Assembly (NCBI GenBank): GCA_020849535.1
Contig: JADLGB010000176.1
Location: forward strand, 1-42,003
DNA: 42,003 bases
Direction of reading: 5' to 3'
Source: Candidatus Hydrogenedentota bacterium
GTDB lineage: Bacteria > Hydrogenedentota > Hydrogenedentia > Hydrogenedentales > SLHB01
This document shows, one piece after another, positions 23,841-30,335 of this stretch (positions within the stretch are counted from its first letter, which is position 1; every line of letters begins with the position of its first letter). The translations under genes were made by a program, and so were the position numbers. The notes under the pieces were generated by a model that made no database searches, had not been told where the DNA came from, and saw only the letters and a list, made by a program, of their open reading frames with translations.

Positions 23841-26441
23841 CTACGGTGTGGCATCACGGTCTGGAGCCTTGGTCTGTCGCGAGTGATTTTGAACTCCTTT
23901 GAGATACTCCCTTATGCTCTTCTTGAAGTACTGGGACGAGCGCGAGGTCAGCCCATCCTCGTCAGCCGCGTCTGGATCCGCTCCAGACTCGACCAGCGCC
24001 TTGACCATCTGCAGATTTCCTTTGCTGCCCGCTATGTGGAGGGGTGTCCTCCGTTGTCTATCTGTGGAGTTTGGGCTGGCACCGGCGTCCAGGAGTGTGG
24101 AAACAGTCTCTGAGTCACAGAATTGGACGGCCAAGTGGAGCGGTGACTCGCCGTTGGGGTCTACCAGATTTGGGTCCGCGCCCGTGTCGCACAGGATGCG
24201 GGCAGTGGCCCCCTCTCCCTTTCTCAACGCGAGATGCAGGGGCGCAAGACCATCCTGGTCTAGTCCATTGATGTCAAAGCCCAACGTGATCAACTGCAAA
24301 AGCACGTCCTTTCTCCCGAGTGCCGCTGCTTGGATGAGCGGATTTGGAAGTAGCGGGTTTGCGGCGGACCCGATTGACTCCCGGAATGCTTCGACCGAGG
24401 CCGTGCTGCCCAGCACGACAGCTAGATTCAGCGAATGTGGCTCTGTGCTGGAAGTCTGAAATCGGGAGAGGACTTCGGTATTGGTGACGAGTTCGAGTGC
24501 TGAAACCCCGTGCGTGCTGAGCGAGTCCGGAAGTGCGCCTGCTTTCAGTAGCTTGTCTACAATCTCCGAATTGCCGCTCCACACGGCATAGTGGATAGGG
24601 AAAAAGCCAGCCCCATCCGGCTGGTTCACGTCGGGTGCGTGCTCGAGAAGAGCCGTGAGCGCGGCGTCGGCATCATGCTGTGCTCCCCGGTCGGGCGTGC
24701 CGCGCCACGTTGATTCGACGCTCTCGAAACCTCCCGGCAGGGTGCTCGGTTCCGGTACCCTGGGATGATAACACTGCAACAAGCAGTGGATTGCCGTCGA
24801 CCCACTCCCATCGGCAGCATTGACGTCTGCCCCCTTAGCCAGGAGTGTTTGAAGAGCGCCGAGACTAGCGTACTGCGCGGCCACGTGCAAGGGCTGCCGC
24901 CCGTCCGCCGTCGGTTCATCCACCCGAGCGCCGTGTTCGAGCAACAATTCGATCATCGGGACGCGATCCTCGCGCGCCGCAATATGCAGAGGTCCCAGTC
25001 CATCGGCACCGTTGCTCCGGACATCCGCTCCCAGTTCGATGAGCGTTTCCGCCGAGCGGGTTTTGCCGAACCACGCGGCCAAGTGCAGAGGCGTTTGTCC
25101 ATTCCGGTCCTGGCCATTCACATCCGCCCCCTGGGATACCAGGTATTTCAGGATTTCCACCGCCTCATGTCGGACACAGCAGTGAGTGGGCAGTTCGCCT
25201 TCTTGCGATGATTGCGAAACAAGCGTGGGGTCCATATCCAGCAATTGTTTCACGGTTTTCAATTCGCTATCGCCATACCCGATTGCCACTCTGATGACGT
25301 GGCTGAGCGGCGGCATCTCCATCTCTTCCAACTTCTCGTCTGGTGCAGCCTTGTTTGAATCAATGGCTCGGGCCGCCTTGCGCTTGGGGCCATCCTCGCC
25401 CCGCCGCGCGTGGTTCATTTGGTCAGCGATCTTCCCTTCCTCATCCGGTACCGCTTCGCCCGCGCGCCGTTTTTCAGCGATGCGCTGCTGAGACCGTAAT
25501 AGCGCGTACTTTGTCACTTGGGAACCCTCCTCACAGGCCGCAACGGCCTCGTCATAGCGGCCCAGTTCGGTCAGCGCTTGCGCGAGGAAGAGGTATGTCT
25601 CCCCGTGCACCTGCTTCTGGAAGTCGTCAAAGGACTGCCTCTGTTTCGCCATGACGGCCGCCTGTCGAAGCGCTTCTTCCGTGGCCTTTCTCAGCAGGCC
25701 CACAGCCGTCTCGTATGCTTCACCGGGTGTTTTGGGGTCGTACAGCGCTTCTCCGTCCTTGTCTTCATGGCCCTCCTCATGCTCGTGCTCAAGGGCACCC
25801 AGGTTCCCGGCATACTCCACAAACAGGCGGCCCAGGGCCGCGTGGATCTCGAAGCTGTGTGGATTTGCCTGCACCCCCGCCTCGAGCAGTTCCTTGGCTT
25901 CACCTGGCTCGTGGGCGAAATCCGCCATGTAGAAGGCCCCGAGCGTGTACAGGCGCTCGAGACGCGGATTCAGCCGGACTGCCAACTGATACCAGGGAAT
26001 GATCTCCACCGGATCGTCGTGCATATGCTGTTCCTGGTACGGTTTGACGTGTCGCTCGATCGCCCCGATGAAGCCGCGCCAGTCCCGCTCTGCATCGAGT
26101 GTCATGTTCACGCCTTCCGTGTGCCCCATCCCCATCGCGGTATCCATTGAGTCGCGACGCATGTATCCTCGCTGCTCTTCCGCGCGGGTCGGCATTCGCT
26201 GAACGACACCTACGTGCAAGTACTCCATGCTCTTGAGCCACATCAGGTCGCCTACCGACATCTGGAGTTGTCCCAGCAGGGAAATGGCGATGGACTCCCT
26301 GGCCGCGTCAACTTCGCTGGAGGTGTACGAAGCAGCGTCTACGCGGACATACGAGGCGCACAGGTGGGGAATCGCCCCCAATAGTCCGGCCGCGGCCAAC
26401 GATGCTACAAAGAGAGCAGTTGGTTTGAATATGCCCCTCAT
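23841..26441 (-). CDS. Membrane-anchored TPR-like / ankyrin-repeat protein
   Basis: 866 residues. An N-terminal TM (about 7-24) anchors an extracytoplasmic part. Residues 50-210 hold GDLMWLKSMEYLH and a TPR-like helical region (IIPWYQLAVRLNPRLERLYTLGAFYMADF) of a type that I recall beside ABC-2 transporters in PVC-like genomes. This part is rich in Met and His: 94-113 includes MGMGH, 139-141 is HMH, and 218-226 is HEHEEGHED. From about 415 to 860 there are about eleven ankyrin repeats with the TPLHLAA..G....V..LL..GAD.N pattern, one interrupted by an insertion. The ATG follows the permease stop after one base (TAAGATG), so the two are coupled. It may be a scaffold or accessory subunit of the transporter. 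The ligand is unknown. Confidence 0.85.
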   Translation of the reverse strand: MRGIFKPTALFVASLAAAGLLGAIPHLCASYVRVDAASYTSSEVDAARESIAISLLGQLQMSVGDLMWLKSMEYLHVGVVQRMPTRAEEQRGYMRRDSMDTAMGMGHTEGVNMTLDAERDWRGFIGAIERHVKPYQEQHMHDDPVEIIPWYQLAVRLNPRLERLYTLGAFYMADFAHEPGEAKELLEAGVQANPHSFEIHAALGRLFVEYAGNLGALEHEHEEGHEDKDGEALYDPKTPGEAYETAVGLLRKATEEALRQAAVMAKQRQSFDDFQKQVHGETYLFLAQALTELGRYDEAVAACEEGSQVTKYALLRSQQRIAEKRRAGEAVPDEEGKIADQMNHARRGEDGPKRKAARAIDSNKAAPDEKLEEMEMPPLSHVIRVAIGYGDSELKTVKQLLDMDPTLVSQSSQEGELPTHCCVRHEAVEILKYLVSQGADVNGQDRNGQTPLHLAAWFGKTRSAETLIELGADVRSNGADGLGPLHIAAREDRVPMIELLLEHGARVDEPTADGRQPLHVAAQYASLGALQTLLAKGADVNAADGSGSTAIHCLLQCYHPRVPEPSTLPGGFESVESTWRGTPDRGAQHDADAALTALLEHAPDVNQPDGAGFFPIHYAVWSGNSEIVDKLLKAGALPDSLSTHGVSALELVTNTEVLSRFQTSSTEPHSLNLAVVLGSTASVEAFRESIGSAANPLLPNPLIQAAALGRKDVLLQLITLGFDINGLDQDGLAPLHLALRKGEGATARILCDTGADPNLVDPNGESPLHLAVQFCDSETVSTLLDAGASPNSTDRQRRTPLHIAGSKGNLQMVKALVESGADPDAADEDGLTSRSSQYFKKSIREYLKGVQNHSRQTKAPDRDATP

Positions 26442-26442
26442 C

Positions 26443-27210
26443 TTATAGATTCCTTACTTGGAAGCGACGCATACCGACGGACATGAACAGGAGCGAATAC
26501 AACGCCCCATATGCCGTGAGTGCGGCAAGAACCCACAACGGTGGCGCAGGCCATCCGTGGACCTCGCGCTTTGTCAGATCAAACAACTCCAAATGGGGCA
26601 GCAGCCAGTAGACGGTTTCAATGAAGCGGAGGCCCCAGCCTTCGAGTTCTGTGCGTACCGTAACAATGGCGTTTGCGAAGGTCTGCATGGCGACTGCGAG
26701 AAGCATGGAAATCGTCACGTTCGCTCCCTGAGTCGTGAACAGCGACAGCGTGAGCGTCAGGCCCGCTATGATCCACATCGCGACCACCCGCAGATACAGC
26801 GCGTGGAAGAAGACGATGCTCACCGGGACTCCAAGGAGCTTGAAGAGCACGTACAGCTCAGCGAAGAAGAGAACCACGACGGCCGACGCCATGACGCCAA
26901 CCCCGATGAACTTCCCAAGGAATACCTGAACCCGCGAAACGGGCTTGGCCAGAAGGGGATATAGGGTCCGATTCTGAATCTCCGTGGGAAGCTGACGCGC
27001 GGCAGCGACCACACAAACGAGCACCGACAGGACTCCGGTCACGGTGAAGCCGATATCCTTGACGAACTTCCCAACACCCTCCGTGCCGAAGCGGCTGAAC
27101 AGGCCGGCCCCGAACACGACGAGCGCAGCCAGGAGCAGGACCACGTAAGGGTCCTTGCGCCGGAAGGACTCCAGTACGGACACTTTGGCGATTTTCAGTA
27201 TCTTTTCCAT
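26443..27210 (-). CDS. ABC-2 type transporter permease (NosY/GldF-like)
   Basis: 255 residues with about six membrane helices. After a cytoplasmic N-terminus (ESFRRKDPYVVLLL), the loop AARQLPTEIQNRTLYPLLAK carries the EIxNxTxxxLLxKP pattern typical of ABC-2 permeases in the 'multi-copper enzyme maturation' (NosY) group. It is followed by PVSRVQVFLGKFIGV. It would form the membrane channel with the ATPase encoded 14 bases upstream. The family exports varied substrates, and NosY works in copper-site assembly. The ribosome site is weak. Confidence 0.9.
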   Translation of the reverse strand: MEKILKIAKVSVLESFRRKDPYVVLLLAALVVFGAGLFSRFGTEGVGKFVKDIGFTVTGVLSVLVCVVAAARQLPTEIQNRTLYPLLAKPVSRVQVFLGKFIGVGVMASAVVVLFFAELYVLFKLLGVPVSIVFFHALYLRVVAMWIIAGLTLTLSLFTTQGANVTISMLLAVAMQTFANAIVTVRTELEGWGLRFIETVYWLLPHLELFDLTKREVHGWPAPPLWVLAALTAYGALYSLLFMSVGMRRFQVRNL

Positions 27211-27224
27211 CAGTTGTAGTCTTT

Positions 27225-28220
27225 CTATGTCACTTTGTGGCCGATGATTCGCACAAAGAAGTCCTCGAGCGACCCGGCCTCCTCGTATTCATCGATCGTC
27301 TCCGCGCCCACTTGCGAAAGCAGTTCCCTCAGGCGCGATTTCGCCAGTTCATCCTCAGCGGTGAAGGTGGTATGCGTTTCGTGCACGGCATGCACATAGA
27401 CGCCTTCGGGCAGGTTCTGAGGGGGCATAAGGGGTTTCACCTTGATGACGTGCCTTCTAATCGTGTCCACAAGCCGTTCGAGCTTGTCCTCCTTGAGGAC
27501 CCGCCCTTCATCAATCAGGATCACGCGGTCACACAGCATCATCACTTCGGACAACTCGTGCGATGAAAAGAAGACGGTTTTACCTTTTGCCTTGAAGTCC
27601 ATCAGGATACGCCGGACATCGTATCGGGCAACGGGATCGAGTCCTGATGTAACCTCGTCGAGAATCAAGAGATCGGGCTCACCCATGATCGCCTGCGCAA
27701 TTCCTACGCGCTGCAACATCCCCTTCGAGAACCCTCTGACAAGCTCGCGGTCTCGCCCCATGAGTTTCACCTTTTCCAGCAGGGTGTCGATTTCCATCTT
27801 TCGCCTGTTCTTGGGGATTTCCCGGAGCGTGGCGAACATGTCGAGAGTTTCTCGAGCGGTAAGGAACGGATAGTAAAGGGCCACCTCGGGCAGGAACCCG
27901 AGGCGACGGCGCGCCTTCATGGCTCCTGCCGGTTCGCCGAACACTTTGGCGAAGCCGGACTTGGGCCGAAGAAACCCCATGAGGACCTTGATAGTGGTGG
28001 ACTTGCCTGCGCCGTTGGGGCCGATAAACCCCACAACCTCGCCACGGCGCACGCAGAGGTCAAGGCCATCCACCGCACGTATCAGCTTTCCACTCTCCGT
28101 GCGGTAGTCCACGCACAGGTTCTTGATTTCGACGACATGCTCCATGTCCCTATCCCGGGCCGCTTCCTGCGAGACCATCGGTGTTGTTGGCTCAATGAGC
28201 GTGGTCGTGATGGTGCTCAT
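27225..28220 (-). CDS. ABC transporter ATP-binding protein (NosF/CcmA-like)
   Basis: 331 residues from the ATG at 28220, with GGAGGGACGGG upstream. The frame extends to 28268, but that start lies deep inside the gene upstream. Walker A GPNGAGKST (67-75), the variant signature FSKGM (164-168), Walker B LLILDE (184-189) and a switch His (SSHELSE) are all present, so it should be active. A C-terminal extension (about 245-331) follows, as is usual for drug/polysaccharide-type exporters of the ABC-2 class. The 5' end overlaps the WGV gene by 29 bases. Confidence 0.92.
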   Translation of the reverse strand: MSTITTTLIEPTTPMVSQEAARDRDMEHVVEIKNLCVDYRTESGKLIRAVDGLDLCVRRGEVVGFIGPNGAGKSTTIKVLMGFLRPKSGFAKVFGEPAGAMKARRRLGFLPEVALYYPFLTARETLDMFATLREIPKNRRKMEIDTLLEKVKLMGRDRELVRGFSKGMLQRVGIAQAIMGEPDLLILDEVTSGLDPVARYDVRRILMDFKAKGKTVFFSSHELSEVMMLCDRVILIDEGRVLKEDKLERLVDTIRRHVIKVKPLMPPQNLPEGVYVHAVHETHTTFTAEDELAKSRLRELLSQVGAETIDEYEEAGSLEDFFVRIIGHKVT

Positions 28221-28722
28221 TATCCCGTCCCTCCAAATGCGCGAGCATATGTTCGTAATCAAATTCAAACCCCAGAGCCGCGTCTATGACGCGCTCGTTG
28301 ACGTCCATGCCTTTCGCGAGAAACTCGTCAAAGGCCCGGATGTGATGCTCCTTCGCCGAACATCCTGCGCTGTCCAATAGAACCCACTGATCGCCCATGC
28401 GCTGGTAGAAGTACTCGATTCCTTTGAAGGTCTCCATGTTCTTATCGTCCTTGTTTCGGATATAGAGGTGGACGACTCCCCATGCGCGGCCAAAAAGCTT
28501 GAAGGCTCGCTCGGAGTCCACTATCGCGAGATAGTCAAAGTCATCTCGATTGACTGGAGGATTCTCCGTCGCAAACCACTCATCGAGAAGGCGGTCCGCG
28601 AGTCCATGCAGTTCCCGGTGCATTCGCACATTCTCATATTGGGCAAGGCCTAGCCATGCAAAGAACAAACCCACCGCCACGAGCGTGACAGCAACATCAT
28701 TCCTGCGAATAACGAGACTCAT
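28192..28722 (-). CDS. Membrane-anchored 'WGV' protein with His-rich tail, first copy
   Basis: 176 residues from the ATG at 28722 (AAGGGAGAA upstream). One TM (about 9-28) follows a basic IRRND start. The core WGVVHLYIRNKDDKNMETFK (81-100), then GIEYFYQRMGDQWVLLDSAG, matches the protein at 21614-22063. The last residues, EHHHDHAH (169-176), form a His-rich tail able to bind Zn, Ni or Cu. No named family is recognised. It overlaps the ABC ATPase gene by 29 bases, so it is probably a partner of the transporter on the outer face of the membrane. Confidence 0.78.
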   Translation of the reverse strand: MSLVIRRNDVAVTLVAVGLFFAWLGLAQYENVRMHRELHGLADRLLDEWFATENPPVNRDDFDYLAIVDSERAFKLFGRAWGVVHLYIRNKDDKNMETFKGIEYFYQRMGDQWVLLDSAGCSAKEHHIRAFDEFLAKGMDVNERVIDAALGFEFDYEHMLAHLEGRDNEHHHDHAH

Positions 28723-28876
28723 CGCATAGTTCTCCCTTGATTCGGTTTCACAACGCGGCACTCTTCAGGAGGATGGAGAAGCAAAGGGCTTCTTCATCGC
28801 GCACGGAGCGTCGCGACAGACAGATCTGTGGTTCCGTGTGGGTACGTTTGATGGAAAGAGAAGCGGAGTGAAAAGA

Positions 28877-29221
28877 CTATGCGGGGGGGGCGCGACCGAG
28901 GTAATTCGAGGCATGCATGGAAACGGCAGTGCGTTCGTCCGCCGTATCCACGGGACAATACGTCGCAACGAAGGCTACTACGGCCGTCGGCTGCGATACC
29001 TGGAAAATCCGCATCGCGGAATACTGGGCGCAGATATGGCACTCACCAGAATGGGTCTCATGCTCTCCCTGGGAATGGAACCCATACCCCAAGCCATGTT
29101 GGCACGTGTCCGTGCTCCCGGCGTGGACATGCGTGACCGCGTGAAACGGGAATCCCACAACGGAGATAATCAATCCCGCAACCAAGCACAGGGAGATACT
29201 TTTCAGACGGAGCACTGACAT
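28877..29221 (-). CDS. Small His/Cys secreted protein ending in RAPP (DUF2946-like), copy 1
   Basis: 114 residues with GAGAAGG upstream of the ATG and a good promoter (29257-29286). A signal-like hydrophobic segment (about 7-25) is followed by a His-rich stretch (HAVTHVHAG, then HSQGEHETHSGECHIC) and a CHIC motif (C-x-x-C). The protein ends YLGRAPPA. The pattern is like DUF2946 and other small copper-associated proteins, and it parallels the gene at 23404-23760. It opens the eight-gene minus-strand cluster. Role inferred: periplasmic metal binding or sensing. Confidence 0.65.
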   Translation of the reverse strand: MSVLRLKSISLCLVAGLIISVVGFPFHAVTHVHAGSTDTCQHGLGYGFHSQGEHETHSGECHICAQYSAMRIFQVSQPTAVVAFVATYCPVDTADERTAVSMHASNYLGRAPPA

Positions 29222-29256
29222 CGGGCCTTCTCACCGTTCACACTATCAGGAGCTTG

Positions 29257-29286
29257 TGTATATCACAGCACTCTGAATGCCGTCAA
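29257..29286 (-). promoter_or_regulatory. Promoter of the ABC-transporter cluster
   Basis: On the minus strand TTGACG (29281-29286) and TATACA (29257-29262) are spaced by 18 bases, with TGA just ahead of the -10 (extended -10). It stands 36 bases before the first ATG of the cluster, and no other gene lies between. Confidence 0.55.
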
Positions 29287-29525
29287 GCCCTCCCACCAGG
29301 GCAATCGCATCAAAACTGCGAACCTGCATGGAGTGGACCCATGTGCCCCAACGGGCCTCAGTACTCACTTCCCAAGTATTCTATGGGGAAATGTCAGCCT
29401 AAAGAAGGTAGTTAAGCGGTCTCTACGTCTTGATGTTGGTACGTCACATTGCTTTGAAGAGAACGGTACCCTCACCTTCTGGGTGATGCCGTTCATCTGA
29501 GTATCCGGCGCTATCTTCATGGTTT

Positions 29526-29543
29526 GCCACGCTGGTGCGTGGC
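29526..29543. repeat. Perfect 7-bp hairpin
   Basis: GCCACGC (29526-29532), loop TGGT, GCGTGGC (29537-29543). It marks the left border of the repeat-filled intergenic stretch. No gene is supported between 29222 and 30335. Confidence 0.5.
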
Positions 29544-29624
29544 GTTCCCAGGTTTGACTGCCGTTTTTGGGGTCAGGCGAGTTGTCAAGCCACGGGCAGT
29601 GCGAAGAGGCTACCCGGCTGCCGC

Positions 29625-29816
29625 AGAATGTGGAGAACGACGTTGCATCAAGCTCTTGTGGCCTGAAGGGCCAATATACTTAAGGCCCAGAATTTGGAGG
29701 ACGACGTCGCATCAAGCTCTTGTGGCCTGAAGGGCCAATATACACAAAGCCCAGAATTTGGAGAACGACGTCGCATCATGCTCTTGTGGCCTGAAGGGCC
29801 AATATACTTAAAGCCC
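29625..29816. repeat. Three tandem 64-bp repeats
   Basis: Units at 29625-29688, 29689-29752 and 29753-29816 start AGAAT(T/G)TGGAG and end AAGCCC or AGGCCC. They differ from each other at only a few positions. Each contains the hairpin TGGCCT-GAA-GGGCCA (first copy 29659-29673). There are no unique spacers, so this is not a CRISPR array. The array is AT/GC mixed and has no start codon with a ribosome site. Confidence 0.85.
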
Positions 29817-29852
29817 AGGGTTGGCCGAAGCGTAGCGGAGGCCTACCCTGGG
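29814..29852. repeat. Long dyad A (13-bp arms)
   Basis: Arms CCCAGGGTTGGCC (29814-29826) and GGCCTACCCTGGG (29840-29852) pair with one mismatch around a 13-base loop. It directly follows the third tandem unit. Dyad B (29983-30021) carries the same GGGTTGG/CTACCC core in inverted orientation. Confidence 0.7.
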
Positions 29853-29872
29853 TAGAGAACCCCTTCTTTACT

Positions 29873-29885
29873 ACCCTGAAAGGGT
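29873..29885. repeat. GAA-loop hairpin
   Basis: ACCCT-GAA-AGGGT is a perfect stem of five pairs with the same GAA loop as the tandem-unit hairpins. Confidence 0.5.
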
Positions 29886-29949
29886 TACATAGTCGTCGAC
29901 TCGCCAATCCCAAACGCACCGTTCATCAGATTGAACCGTGAGCTATGCA

Positions 29950-29962
29950 CCCCTTTCAGGGG
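29950..29962. repeat. TTC-loop hairpin
   Basis: CCCCT-TTC-AGGGG, perfect. It is the reverse orientation of the GAA-loop type found at 29659, 29873 and 41858. Confidence 0.5.
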
Positions 29963-29982
29963 ATTCCTCTGCAACGTGCTGA

Positions 29983-30021
29983 CCCTGGGTAGTCCCGCCG
30001 TTTCGGCGGGCCAACCCAGGG
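29983..30021. repeat. Long dyad B, two-step stem
   Basis: Outer arms CCCTGGGT (29983-29990) and ACCCAGGG (30014-30021) and inner arms CCCGCCG (29994-30000) and CGGCGGG (30004-30010) fold into a long interrupted stem with a TTT tip. Read on the other strand it shares the GGGTTGGCC start and CTACCC end of dyad A. Confidence 0.7.
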
Positions 30022-30034
30022 CTACGAGTATCTA

Positions 30035-30069
30035 GGCCTTTCAGGCCATTCGGGCGGCTCGACGCCGCC
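30035..30069. repeat. TTC-loop hairpin plus GC-rich hairpin
   Basis: GGCCT-TTC-AGGCC (30035-30047) is followed by GGCGGC-TCGAC-GCCGCC (30053-30069). Both are perfect. Nothing further is recognisable between 30070 and the gene ending at 30336. Confidence 0.5.
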
Positions 30070-30335
30070 GATTCACACCTGTCCCGGAGTTCTCACCAGT
30101 GACCTTGGGCCACCGCCAGAGCATATCTCACTGTGGCTCAGCTCATTCTGTATCACCTTCGACTTGCGTAGCTCCCAAAGAGAGGCGATACCAGAGGGGC
30201 TTTGTGGCGGTAGCGGAACGGGCGCATTTAATGCGATTGCCCTAGCCCTCTCACCGGACGCCGACATGAACCGACCGCAGGCGGCGCCAACCTGTTCCTC
30301 AGAATCGTCCGGCATACTTGTTCGCAGATGCTGGT

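Noticed and set aside
29524..29730. 68-codon plus-strand frame across the repeats
   Set aside because: It reads through two tandem repeat units and a hairpin, with no ribosome site or family resemblance.
29625..29816. Possible CRISPR array
   Set aside because: The repeats abut with no unique spacers, the unit is 64 bp, and no cas gene is present.
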